The notes beneath the pieces are model-generated. The model was given only the letters and a program-made list of their open reading frames with translations, did no database searches and was not told the DNA's origin. The position numbers and the translations under genes are program-made. From BOG-908 sp965199235 (GTDB lineage: Bacteria; Pseudomonadota; Alphaproteobacteria; Acetobacterales; Acetobacteraceae), in NCBI GenBank assembly GCA_965199235.1, contig CBDAQU010000002.1:558001-622000 (forward strand): 64,000 nt of DNA. The letters run 5' to 3'. Of this stretch, positions 8,988 through 17,662 are shown piece after piece (the stretch's first letter is position 1; each line of letters starts with the position of its first letter).

Positions 8988-9992
8988 GTGACCGCGGTAC
9001 AAACACCCCTCCAACATCCCTCGCAGGACGACGCTACCGCGCCGGTCCTCGGCAGGGAAGCCGCACGGGCTGTCATCGCCGCCAGGCTTCGCGCCTTGGG
9101 CCATCCGCCCGACCTGCTCGACCACCAGGCAATCACGGCCCTGATTGAACATGCGGGCGGTTCTGGGGTGCGGCTGCGCGCGGCGCTGGCGGCCACACTT
9201 TTCCTGGCCTCCACCGAGGATGCGCCGCGAATCGGCCGTACGCTGGTGGCCCGCGCCCTTCAGGAGAGCGGCGACATCCCGGCCGCGCCTCCTGTTGTGC
9301 CGCGCCGATGGAAACGGGTGCTCGTGCCGGCAGCCTGCCTCGCCGCGGGCGCAGCGCTCGGCCTGGCGGTGCTCGTCTATCGTCCGTCATCCCCGGAGGC
9401 GTCCAAGCCAGCCCATACGACGCTGGCCCAGGCCGTCCCCGTGCCGCCGCAAGGTCTGGCTGCCGAAGCGGAACGCCAGCCGCCGCCAGACGCCCAGGCT
9501 ACCCTGCCGCAGACGCTCCCTGCTCCGCCTGCGGTCACCCAAGCTCCTGCGCCGGCTCAGCCCGCCGCGCCGGCGCCCCTATCTGCCGCGCCGGAGCCTG
9601 TCGCGCCCGAGCCTGCCGCGCCCAAGCCTGCCGCAGCCTCCAGCGCGCCCCCGATTCCGCCCGACCTGCCCGCCGGCCCGCCGACCCGCGTGGTGCTGAT
9701 GGTGTCTTCGCAGGGTCAAGCGACCGCGCAGAAGCTGGATAGTCTGACAAAGCACCTGCACGCTGCCGGCATCGGCGAGGTTGAAACCCAGAGTTCGTCG
9801 TCGGCCCATGCGCGACGGCCGGTGTCCTACTTCTTTGCCGACGACCTGCCCGTGGCGGAAAGGATCACCCAGATTCTTGCGGTCGAAGACTGGCCGCGCC
9901 TGGCCAGAAACGCACTGACCCCACGGCTTGTTGTACCGCCGGCGGGCCTGCCGTCCAGGCAGCCGGGGCTGATCGAGATACAGTTGCCCTGA
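8988..9992 (+). CDS. proline/alanine-rich single-pass membrane protein
   Basis: 334 residues. Residues 1-105 are a soluble, probably cytoplasmic, helical region. One membrane helix follows (RVLVPAACLAAGAALGLAVLVY, about 108-130). A long Pro/Ala linker (about 145-225) could span the periplasm. A compact C-terminal domain begins PTRVVLMVSSQGQATAQK and contains YFFADDLPVAERI, resembling the LytR-C/SPOR-like small domains that bind wall material or partners. No named family is certain. The layout is that of an envelope-spanning adaptor. It opens the run with the OmpA-like, Sel1 and DUF885 genes. Confidence 0.7.
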   Translation: MTAVQTPLQHPSQDDATAPVLGREAARAVIAARLRALGHPPDLLDHQAITALIEHAGGSGVRLRAALAATLFLASTEDAPRIGRTLVARALQESGDIPAAPPVVPRRWKRVLVPAACLAAGAALGLAVLVYRPSSPEASKPAHTTLAQAVPVPPQGLAAEAERQPPPDAQATLPQTLPAPPAVTQAPAPAQPAAPAPLSAAPEPVAPEPAAPKPAAASSAPPIPPDLPAGPPTRVVLMVSSQGQATAQKLDSLTKHLHAAGIGEVETQSSSSAHARRPVSYFFADDLPVAERITQILAVEDWPRLARNALTPRLVVPPAGLPSRQPGLIEIQLP

Positions 9993-10041
9993 GCCGCTGT
10001 TTCATTACAGTCGGTCGAATCAACTCATGCACGGGTGTCCT

Positions 10042-10485
10042 ATGCGCTCCAATGATCTCTGGCCGTTGCTTGTGGTTTCCGCCCTGCTCGGCGCGGTGCC
10101 TGCCCTGGCGGCACCGCCTGCCGCTTCGGCCACCGCAGCACCGGACTCCAAACCCGCCGCACCCGACGCGATCGACGTCTATTTCGAGGTCGGGAGCGCC
10201 CGCATCCGGCAGGAGGATCTGGCCCAACTGGACCACGCGGCCCGGCTCTACCGCGACGGCCAGCCGATCCTGATGACGGTGGCGGGCGGCGCGGACGGAA
10301 GCGGGTCGCCGGAAGCCAACATCCGGTTGTCTCAGCGGCGAGCGAACGCCGTCTATAACGGGCTGGTCGCCCGCGGCATCCCGGCCAACCGGTTCCAGAT
10401 CCTCGCCAAGGGGGCGACCGACCCCGCCGTGCCGGACAACGTACAGGACGCCCATAACCGGCGCGCAGAAATCACCTGGAAATAG
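10042..10485 (+). CDS. OmpA-like peptidoglycan-associated domain protein
   Basis: About 147 residues with a signal peptide (WPLLVVSALLGAVPALA), a short Ala/Pro linker and one OmpA C-terminal domain. The domain shows VYFEVGSARI, then LSQRRANAVYNGLVARGIP and NRRAEITW at the end, in the canonical order. The domain binds diaminopimelate in peptidoglycan from the periplasmic side. An ATG five codons earlier (10027) is possible, but the start at 10042 gives a better leader. The next gene starts two bases after the stop. Confidence 0.85.
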   Translation: MRSNDLWPLLVVSALLGAVPALAAPPAASATAAPDSKPAAPDAIDVYFEVGSARIRQEDLAQLDHAARLYRDGQPILMTVAGGADGSGSPEANIRLSQRRANAVYNGLVARGIPANRFQILAKGATDPAVPDNVQDAHNRRAEITWK

Positions 10486-10487
10486 CG

Positions 10488-11279
10488 TTGCCGATACGGT
10501 TCCAGCAAAGCCAGAGATGGTTCCGGTCCGGCGCGTGCCTCGTCCTGCTGACCAGCGCCGCACGATCGGCGCTGTCCGAGCCGCCTCCTCTGCCCGACCC
10601 GAAGATGCTGTTCGCGGAGGCGGTCGCAGCCGACCTCGGCATCCATGGCCGGCCGGATGCCGAGCGCGCCTTCTCTCTCTACAGTCAGGCGGCGCAAGCC
10701 GGCCTGGCCCCGGCACAGCTCAACGTGGCGGTGATGCTCGATAGCGGCCGCGGCGCCAGGCATGACCCCGCCGCTGCCGCAACCTACTATGCCCTCGCGG
10801 CAAGCCAGGGCATCGCCCGCGCAGCCTACGACCTCGGTCAGCTCTACGCCGATGGCGAGGGCGTTCCCGTCAACCCGGGACTGTCCCGCGCGTGGATGCG
10901 CCTTGCAGCGTCGCACGGCATCTCGGCGGCACGCAGCCGAATGTCGGCCCTGCCGCCGCCGGACCCCGCGAGCGCCGCTGTTTCTCCCAGCCCGCCAATC
11001 CCTGTGCTGCCGACCGCAGGCGCGAGGCTGTCCAGGCGGGCGAGCCTTCAGTTCGTCTGGACCGCCTCCGCCCAGCCTGCCCTGTCGCAGTTCTACGTAG
11101 AGGTCACCGCCCTCGAAGGCGGCGCGCCGCACGATGTGTTCACCATGCGGACCGAGCTGTCCGCAATCACCAGCGACGCGCCGCCTCTGCCAGGTCGTTA
11201 CGCCTGGCGGGTGTTCACGGTGTGCCAGACCCTCGCGCGGTACGTGGCCTCGCCGTGGGTGCCGTTCTCCGTCTCATGA
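10488..11279 (+). CDS. Sel1-like repeat periplasmic protein
   Basis: 263 residues from a TTG start two bases after the OmpA-like gene; no ATG in frame is near and the leader (FRSGACLVLLTSAARS) begins here. Residues about 40-145 contain two or three Sel1-like repeats: AFSLYSQAAQAGLAPAQLNV, AATYYALAASQGIARAAYDL and RAWMRLAASHGISAAR. These helical repeats mediate protein-protein contacts. The C-terminal part (FVWTASAQPALSQFYVEV to the end) looks beta-rich, like a small Ig-type fold. The stop overlaps the DUF885 start in an ATGA. A specific partner cannot be named. Confidence 0.8.
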   Translation: MPIRFQQSQRWFRSGACLVLLTSAARSALSEPPPLPDPKMLFAEAVAADLGIHGRPDAERAFSLYSQAAQAGLAPAQLNVAVMLDSGRGARHDPAAAATYYALAASQGIARAAYDLGQLYADGEGVPVNPGLSRAWMRLAASHGISAARSRMSALPPPDPASAAVSPSPPIPVLPTAGARLSRRASLQFVWTASAQPALSQFYVEVTALEGGAPHDVFTMRTELSAITSDAPPLPGRYAWRVFTVCQTLARYVASPWVPFSVS

Positions 11280-13099
11280 CACCGCCAGCGAGCAGCCGGC
11301 GCAGCGGACAGCTTGCGGCCGTCCTGCGGCGCATCGCCGTGCGGGTCGCCGCGGCCTGGGTCGTCTCGGCCGGCCTCTCTGCCAGGGCCGGCGATGCGCC
11401 GGGCGCCTCCGCCCAGCTCGGCGCCTTGCTCGCCGACTACGATGGCTGGCTGGCAGAGGCCGATCCGGTCTCCGCCGGCGCGCGCGGTGACCTCCGGGCC
11501 GCGTCGCGCTGGCCCGACCACAGCGCTGCCTCGGTAGCCGGCCGCACCAGGCGGCTTTCGCAGCTCCAGGCCAGGCTCGCCGCCATCCAGGCGGGCCAGC
11601 TGCGCGGCGAGGATTTGCTGAACGCCCGACTGCTCGGCTGGACGATCGACATCGACCTGCGCGGCGCGGCGTTCGACGAGGACCGCATCCCGTTCACCAG
11701 CGACGAGGGCTTCTTCCTGGTTCCTGCCTACGCGGCCGAAACGGTCGGGCTGCGCAACGCCGACCAGGCGCATGCCTGGCTTACCCGGCTGGCGGCGATC
11801 CCCGCCTATTACGAAACCGAGACGGACAACATGCGCCGAGGCCTGCGCACCGGCTTCGTGCAGCCGAAGATCACCGTCGGCGCAGCCTTGCGCACCACCG
11901 CCGCGCAGGCCGCCGTGCCGGCCGAACAGGACCCCCTGCTCGCCCCCCTGGCCACGCTACCGGAGACGATGCCGCAGGCCGAGCGGGCGGCGTTGCGCGA
12001 CCAGGGCCTCGCCATCCTGCGCGCGCGCGTCAAACCGGCCGAGGCCAGGCTCGCCGCCTTCCTCGAACAGATCTACCTGCCCCAGGCACGCGACACCGTC
12101 GGCGCGTCGTCGCTGCCGGACGGGCGCGCCTACTACACCTATCTGGTGCGGCGCGAGACGACCACGGAGATGACGCCGGACGCCGTCTTTGCGCTCGGCC
12201 AGTCCGAGATCGCCCGCCTCCGTGCGGCGATGGACGTGCAAATCGCGGCGGCAGGGTTCCATGGCGACTTCGCAACGTTCCAGGCCACGCTGCGGCACGA
12301 CCCGCGCTTCTACGCCACCTCGCCGGAAGCCCTGCTGGAGCGGGCCAGCCGCCTCGCCAAGATCGTCGACGACCAGCTGCCGCGCCTGTTCGGCCGGCTC
12401 CCCCGCCTGTCCTACGGCGTGCGCCCGGTGCCGCATTCCATTGAGGAGGGCTACACCAGCGCGCGTTACAACCCGGGCAGCCCCGAACAGGGCCGCGCGG
12501 GCGGGCTGATGATCAACACCTCCCACCTGGACCAGCGCCCGCTCTACGAGCTGCCGGCGCTGGTCGCCCATGAAGGCGCGCCTGGCCACCACATACAGAT
12601 CGCGCTCGCGCAGGAGCTGACCGGGCTGCCCGCCTTCCGGCGCGACATGCAGATCACCGCCTTCGTCGAAGGCTGGGCGCTATACGCAGAGCAGCTCGGC
12701 ATCGAACTCGGGCTCTACCAGACGCCGATCGACCGCTTCGGCCTGCTGTCGATGGAAATGTGGCGCGCCTGCCGCCTGGTGATGGACGTCGGCATCCACT
12801 GGCGCGGCTGGACGCGCGACCAGGCGCTCGCGTGCCTGCGCGACAACACGGCACTCGCCGAGCACAACATGCAGAGCGAGGTGGACCGCTACATCGCCTG
12901 GCCCGGCCAGGCGCTCGGCTACAAGATCGGCGAGCTGCGCATCCTGGGCCTCCGCCGCCGCGCGGAAGCCGCGCTCGGAACGCGGTTCGACGAGCGGGCG
13001 TTCCACGACGAGCTGCTGGACGAGGGGGCGATGCCGCTGGCCATCCTGGAGGCCCGGGTGGACGACTGGCTCGGCAAGGCTGGGGACGTCACGCGCTAG
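11276..13099 (+). CDS. DUF885 family hydrolase/metallopeptidase-like protein
   Basis: About 607 residues. The frame is open further upstream, but that part shadows the Sel1 gene; the ATG in the ATGA overlap at 11276 gives a leader-like N-terminus (VAAAWVVSAGLSARAG). The diagnostic DUF885 motifs are present: AHEGAPGHHIQ near residue 432, an HExxPGHH-type zinc-ligand motif, and TAFVEGWALYAEQLG after it. Family members are predicted secreted peptidases or esterases of the gluzincin type. It probably acts in the periplasm. Substrate is unknown. Confidence 0.85.
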   Translation: MTPPASSRRSGQLAAVLRRIAVRVAAAWVVSAGLSARAGDAPGASAQLGALLADYDGWLAEADPVSAGARGDLRAASRWPDHSAASVAGRTRRLSQLQARLAAIQAGQLRGEDLLNARLLGWTIDIDLRGAAFDEDRIPFTSDEGFFLVPAYAAETVGLRNADQAHAWLTRLAAIPAYYETETDNMRRGLRTGFVQPKITVGAALRTTAAQAAVPAEQDPLLAPLATLPETMPQAERAALRDQGLAILRARVKPAEARLAAFLEQIYLPQARDTVGASSLPDGRAYYTYLVRRETTTEMTPDAVFALGQSEIARLRAAMDVQIAAAGFHGDFATFQATLRHDPRFYATSPEALLERASRLAKIVDDQLPRLFGRLPRLSYGVRPVPHSIEEGYTSARYNPGSPEQGRAGGLMINTSHLDQRPLYELPALVAHEGAPGHHIQIALAQELTGLPAFRRDMQITAFVEGWALYAEQLGIELGLYQTPIDRFGLLSMEMWRACRLVMDVGIHWRGWTRDQALACLRDNTALAEHNMQSEVDRYIAWPGQALGYKIGELRILGLRRRAEAALGTRFDERAFHDELLDEGAMPLAILEARVDDWLGKAGDVTR

Positions 13100-13169
13100 G
13101 TCTCGCCCTTGACCCCGACCGAGGCTCGCCTTTGAACTCCGTGATCCCGGGGGAGCGTCACTGAGTCAG

Positions 13170-14138
13170 ATGGAGATTGTTTCGGTCGACATCGGCGGGA
13201 CCAACGTGCGGTTCGCCATCGCCGAGGTCGCTGCCGGACGGGTGACCTCGCTCGGCCCGCCGGTGACCCTGCACACGCGCGACTATTTCAGCCTGACCGC
13301 CGCCTGGGCCGCCTACGCGGCGAAAGCCGGGCGGGCGCTGCCGCCTGCCGCGGCCCTGGCCATCGCCTGCCCGATCAGCGGCGAGGTGCTCAAGCTCACC
13401 AATAGCCCGTGGGTGCTGCGCCCAGCGACCCTGGCCCGGGAACTCGGCGTGCAGACGCTGACCCTGGTCAATGATTTCGGCGCCGTGGGCCACGCCGTCG
13501 CCCAGCTTCCGCCGGACACGATGCAGCACCTGGCCGGCCCCGACGTGAAGCTGCCAGAAACCGGCGTCATCGGCGTGCTCGGCCCAGGCACGGGCATGGG
13601 GGTGGCCCAGGTGGTGCGCCACGCAACCGGCTACGACGTGATCGAGGCCGAAGGCGGGCACGTCGATTTCGCCCCCGTCGACACCATAGACGACGCGTTG
13701 CTGGCCATCCTGCGCGCCCGCTACCGACGCGTCTCGGTCGAACGCGTGGTATCCGGCCCTGCCCTGGCCGCCATCTACGAACACCTCGCTTCCATGCAGG
13801 GGCTGCCGGTCCGCGCACCGGACGACCACACGCTCTGGGCTGCGGCACTGGACGGCAGCGACGCGCTGGCGGGTGCGGCACTACAGCGCTTCTGCCTGTC
13901 GCTCGGCAGCTTCGCAGGCAACCTCGCACTGGCGCAGGGTGCGCAGGGCATGGTGGTCGGAGGCGGCCTGGGCGCGCGACTCGGCACGGTCCTGCCGAGC
14001 TCGGGCTTCGCCGCCCGTTTCGTCGCCAAAGGCCGCATGGAGGCTCTGCTGTCCACCATCCCCGTAAAGCTCATCACCCATCCTGAGCCGGGGCAGTTCG
14101 GTGCTGCCGCAGCCTTCGCCAAGGAGCACACCGCGTGA
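13170..14138 (+). CDS. glk: glucokinase
   Basis: 322 residues of the bacterial Glk family (not ROK type). It phosphorylates glucose with ATP to glucose 6-phosphate in the cytoplasm. Phosphate-1 motif VDIGGTNVRFAIAE is at the N-terminus, LVNDFGAVGHAVA carries the catalytic Asp, and GVLGPGTGMGVAQV and EGGHVDF follow as in E. coli Glk. A GGGGGAG ribosome site lies 17-23 bases upstream and an alternative start could be slightly earlier. The stop overlaps the next gene's GTG (GTGA). Together with the GFOR-like enzyme at 44-45 kb it points to glucose use both in the cytoplasm and in the periplasm. Confidence 0.93.
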   Translation: MEIVSVDIGGTNVRFAIAEVAAGRVTSLGPPVTLHTRDYFSLTAAWAAYAAKAGRALPPAAALAIACPISGEVLKLTNSPWVLRPATLARELGVQTLTLVNDFGAVGHAVAQLPPDTMQHLAGPDVKLPETGVIGVLGPGTGMGVAQVVRHATGYDVIEAEGGHVDFAPVDTIDDALLAILRARYRRVSVERVVSGPALAAIYEHLASMQGLPVRAPDDHTLWAAALDGSDALAGAALQRFCLSLGSFAGNLALAQGAQGMVVGGGLGARLGTVLPSSGFAARFVAKGRMEALLSTIPVKLITHPEPGQFGAAAAFAKEHTA

Positions 14139-14752
14139 AGACCCTGGCCCCGCTCCGGACCGCCCTGGCGCTGCTCGCCCTGCTGGGCGCCTGCACGATG
14201 GACCGCGCGCCTGTCCTGAAAGCCTCCGACCAAGGCGACGTCGGCCGGATCGAGCGCTACCTCAACGACCTGCCGCGATTCGAGGCGCGTTTCACCCAGA
14301 CCGGCGATTTCGGCCCTGGCGCCGGCCTCGTCTGGCTGGACCGCCCCGGCCATCTACGCATCGATTACGAAGGTGCCGCCTCCCGGGTCATGGTCATCGC
14401 CGACGGCCGGGTGCGCGTGCTCGACCGTGCAACCGGCGCGGTCACGACGATGCCGGTGTCTCGAACCCCTCTCGGCCTGCTCCTGGCGCCACGGATCACC
14501 CTGTCCGGCGCCGCCCACGTCGACAGTGTGATCCATGACGGCCAGCAGATACGCCTGATCCTAAGCAAGCAGGGGCTGCGCGGCCAGGGCACCCTGACGC
14601 TGGATTTCATCGACCAGCCGCTGCGGCTGGCATCGGTCACCATCGTCAACCCCTATCGGCAGGCGCTGACCATGCAGCTCTCCGGCCTCGATCCGTCGCC
14701 GGCCCTGACGCCGGACCTGTTCCAGCCGCCGGTTGCCAGCCCACGAAGCTGA
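14135..14752 (+). CDS. LolA-like outer-membrane lipoprotein carrier family protein
   Basis: 205 residues from a GTG overlapping the glk stop. The leader ends in LLALLGAC, a lipobox, so this member is itself probably a lipoprotein rather than the soluble carrier. The body matches the LolA/DUF2092-type fold: FEARFTQTGDF..GLVWLDRPGHLRIDY near residues 50-80, then repeated beta strands. Classical LolA shuttles lipoproteins from LolCDE to LolB. The lipid anchor raises the possibility that this one works more like LolB or as an anchored variant. Confidence 0.78.
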   Translation: MKTLAPLRTALALLALLGACTMDRAPVLKASDQGDVGRIERYLNDLPRFEARFTQTGDFGPGAGLVWLDRPGHLRIDYEGAASRVMVIADGRVRVLDRATGAVTTMPVSRTPLGLLLAPRITLSGAAHVDSVIHDGQQIRLILSKQGLRGQGTLTLDFIDQPLRLASVTIVNPYRQALTMQLSGLDPSPALTPDLFQPPVASPRS

Positions 14753-14923
14753 GCGACCGCCGCCGGACAGACGCAGAGTGTTGCCTAACGGTCACGCCGC
14801 CCCGTTCGACCCCTGCCCGCGCCATATCATAGTTGACCAGTAGGGAAGCAACATGCTTTCCGTTCGTTACCCCGAAATGTCGCGGGCCGCAGCCTCGGGG
14901 CGACCAGTCGGACGGAGGCGAGC

Positions 14924-16750
14924 GTGCAGGCGATGTCCAACTCGGGCCGGATGAACAGAGTCGATGCCTGGCCGCTCCCGACCCGCAATCGCCGGTGCTG
15001 TCGCACCACCCTGCTGGCGGCCTCGGCGATCTGCGCGACCGTGCTGGGCGCCTCCCCGGCCGCCGCACAGGTCTCGCCCGAGCAGATGTCGACCGTCGAA
15101 AAGCAGATTGCCGCGTTGAAGGCCGAGCTGCGCCGCCTCAGGCAGGACGAAGCCGAGCGGTACCGGGAACTCTCCGCCGCCAGGCAGGCGGCCTCGTCCC
15201 GCGCCACGCCCCCTGTCACCCAGCTCGCGCCGGTGATGCCGCAGATACCCCAGGGCTACGCGCTGGTGCCCGCATCGCCCGGCTCGGCGCCCGGATCGGT
15301 GGTCCTGGCCCGAGCCGAGCCGCCGCCGAACAGGATGCCGACCGGCACGTTTCAGGTCGGCGCCGCCACCATCACCCTCGGCGGCTACCTGACCGCAGAC
15401 ATGGTGTATCGCTCGCGCAACGACGTGGACGACATCCAGTCGAACTTCAACACCGGCATACCCGAGCGCTACTCGCCGCTCTATCACGAGAGCGAATACC
15501 ACCTCAGTGCCCGTACCAGCCGGCTGACCGGCCTGCTCACGGCGAACCCCGGCGAGGCGACCAAGCTTCGCGCCTACGTCTCGGTCGACTTCCAGGGTGG
15601 CGCCCCGACCTCGAACTACAACGAGAGCAACAGCTGGGTGCCGCGCCTGCGCGAGGGCTGGGCCTCCTACGACCGCAGCGACCTCGGTTTCGAGGTGCTG
15701 GCGGGCCAGGCCTGGTCGCTGCTGACGATGAACCGGGTCGGCATGGACCCGCTGAACGTGAACCCGCCGCAGACCATCGATCCAAACTACCTGCCCGGCT
15801 TCACCTATGCCAGGCAGGCGCAGCTACGCTTCATGAAGAGCTTCGCCGGCGGCCAGTACAGGCTCGCCGTCTCCTTCGAGAACCCGGCGACGATCTACGG
15901 CGGCACCTCGATCCCGAGCACGCTCGGCACGCTGAACGTCAGCAACCCGGGCGTCGGCATCGACGCGACCGGCAGCAACGCCACCACCGGTGTCGTCAGC
16001 GCCGTCACCAACACCGGGGGAAAGACCGCCACCACGACGACCAACGTGCTGACGCCCGGCAACATCTCCGACGACATCGCACCCGACGTGATCCTCAAGG
16101 CGACGGCCGATTACGACCGCGCCCATCTCGAGGCCTTCGGGCTCGGGCGGGTGTTCCACGACCGCCTCAGCCAGCTCGGCACGGGGCGGAGCAACACGCT
16201 GTTCGGCGGCGGCGGCGGCGCTGCGGCGCTGATCCGCGTGGTCCCCAAGCTGCTGGACTTCCAGATCAGCGGGCTGGCGGGCAGGGGCATCAGCCGCTAC
16301 GACCCGACGCAGCTGCCAGACGCGAGCATCGACAGCCATGGCCAGCCGGTGTCCCTGCCTGGATACGAGGCGCTGGCGGGCCTGATCGGCCATCCGACGC
16401 CCGCGGTCGACCTCTACGGCTACATCGGCACCGACCAGGTCTCCGCCCGGCATTTCGACAACACGGTCAAGGGCGTTACCACCGGCTACGGCTACGGCAA
16501 CCCGCTGTACAACAACACGGGCTGCGAGATAGAGCTCTCGCCAGCCAGCACCTGTGCCGCCAACACATCGGGCGTGGTGCAGGGCACGGTCGGCGCCTGG
16601 TACCGCTTCTTCAAGGGATCCTACGGAACCCTGCAGACCGGCTTGCAGTATTCCTACACCCGCCGGTTCGTCTTCCAGGGCGTCGGACCCACCCCGCAAA
16701 CCGACAACAACATGGTGTTCCTGAGTTTTCGCTATTTTCCGTTCCAGTAA
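14924..16750 (+). CDS. DcaP-like outer-membrane porin, copy 1
   Basis: 608 residues. GGAGG lies six bases before the GTG start; an ATG three codons on is the alternative. After a leader (TTLLAASAICATVLGASPAAAQ) comes a short coiled coil (VEKQIAALKAELRRLRQDEA) and a beta-barrel, ending in FLSFRYFPFQ. This layout fits the trimeric DcaP-like porins, which take up small organic anions. It shares long near-identical stretches with the gene at 19-20.8 kb on the other strand (for example TLNVSNPGVGIDATGSNA in both). A sensor/regulator pair lies between the two. Substrate is unknown. Confidence 0.88.
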   Translation: MQAMSNSGRMNRVDAWPLPTRNRRCCRTTLLAASAICATVLGASPAAAQVSPEQMSTVEKQIAALKAELRRLRQDEAERYRELSAARQAASSRATPPVTQLAPVMPQIPQGYALVPASPGSAPGSVVLARAEPPPNRMPTGTFQVGAATITLGGYLTADMVYRSRNDVDDIQSNFNTGIPERYSPLYHESEYHLSARTSRLTGLLTANPGEATKLRAYVSVDFQGGAPTSNYNESNSWVPRLREGWASYDRSDLGFEVLAGQAWSLLTMNRVGMDPLNVNPPQTIDPNYLPGFTYARQAQLRFMKSFAGGQYRLAVSFENPATIYGGTSIPSTLGTLNVSNPGVGIDATGSNATTGVVSAVTNTGGKTATTTTNVLTPGNISDDIAPDVILKATADYDRAHLEAFGLGRVFHDRLSQLGTGRSNTLFGGGGGAAALIRVVPKLLDFQISGLAGRGISRYDPTQLPDASIDSHGQPVSLPGYEALAGLIGHPTPAVDLYGYIGTDQVSARHFDNTVKGVTTGYGYGNPLYNNTGCEIELSPASTCAANTSGVVQGTVGAWYRFFKGSYGTLQTGLQYSYTRRFVFQGVGPTPQTDNNMVFLSFRYFPFQ

Positions 16751-16915
16751 ACGGGCGTCAGCGCAGGCGGCTGGCAGAGCGGTTCGCAGGCACCCTAAAC
16801 CGTAATTTACTGGTCCGCGTTGCCCGCAGGCACGATGGTCCGGCATGCAGATGCGTTTTTCGGACCGCGCCGCCCGGACGCCCCCTGGGCAATCGGCACC
16901 GTGTCGTCGGTGAGC

Positions 16916-17662
16916 ATGGCTGGCGAGCGCAGGGGCGACGGGGGCGGGCGAAGGATACTGCTCGTCGAGGACGATGCGGACATCGCAGCCGAGATCGCCG
17001 ACGACCTCGGCGAGCGCGGCTACGAGGTGGTCCGCATGCAGGACGCAGAGACGGCGCTGGCCGAGGCGAGGTCTCGGCCCTATGTCGCCCTGATCCTGGA
17101 CCGAATGCTGCCCGGCATGGACGGCCTCGCCATGCTCGGGCGGCTGCGCGAGGAGAACATCGCCGTCCCTGTCCTCGTGCTCAGCGCGCTCGGCGCGGTC
17201 GATGAGAGGGTGCGCGGCCTGAAGGCGGGCGGGGACGACTACCTGACCAAGCCGTTCGCGCCGGAGGAGCTGGCCGCCCGCGTCGACGCGCTGCTGCGCC
17301 GGCCGTTGGAAACCCGCGAGACGGTGCTCCGCTACGGCGGCTTCGAGCTCGACTTGATCGACCGCGTGGCGCGGCGGAACGGCGCCGACATCGAAATCCT
17401 GCCGCGCGAGTTCCGCCTGCTGGAATACCTGATGCGGCGCCCGGGCCAGGTGGTGACGCGCGCCATGCTGCTGGAGGACGTGTGGCACTACCGCTTCGTG
17501 CCGCAGACCAACCTCGTCGACGTCCATCTCGGGCGGCTGCGGCGCAAGATCGACCTGCCTGGCGAGCCGTCGATGATCGAGAGCGTCAAGGGCGTGGGCT
17601 TCTCCTTCCGCGCCGCCGCGACGCTCGCAGCCGGGGAGCCTCCCGCCACGGACGGGACGTGA
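16916..17662 (+). CDS. OmpR-family response regulator
   Basis: About 248 residues. The receiver domain starts ILLVEDDADIAAEI, has the phosphoacceptor Asp in LILDRMLPGMDG and the Lys in YLTKPF. The C-terminal winged helix (ILPREFRLLEYLMRRPGQVV ... VDVHLGRLRRKID ... VKGVGFSF) is the OmpR/PhoB DNA-binding type. The frame is open to a TTG at 16820, but the extra 32 residues are not receiver-like, so I place the start at the ATG at 16916. The stop overlaps the kinase start (GTGA). Its likely targets are the two flanking porin genes or the efflux pump at 21 kb; this is inference from position. Confidence 0.88.
   Translation: MAGERRGDGGGRRILLVEDDADIAAEIADDLGERGYEVVRMQDAETALAEARSRPYVALILDRMLPGMDGLAMLGRLREENIAVPVLVLSALGAVDERVRGLKAGGDDYLTKPFAPEELAARVDALLRRPLETRETVLRYGGFELDLIDRVARRNGADIEILPREFRLLEYLMRRPGQVVTRAMLLEDVWHYRFVPQTNLVDVHLGRLRRKIDLPGEPSMIESVKGVGFSFRAAATLAAGEPPATDGT

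Noticed and set aside
8697..9152. 151-codon - strand frame upstream of the barrel gene
   Set aside because: It overlaps the N-terminus of the Pro-rich membrane protein in antisense and has no coherent hydrophobic or domain pattern.
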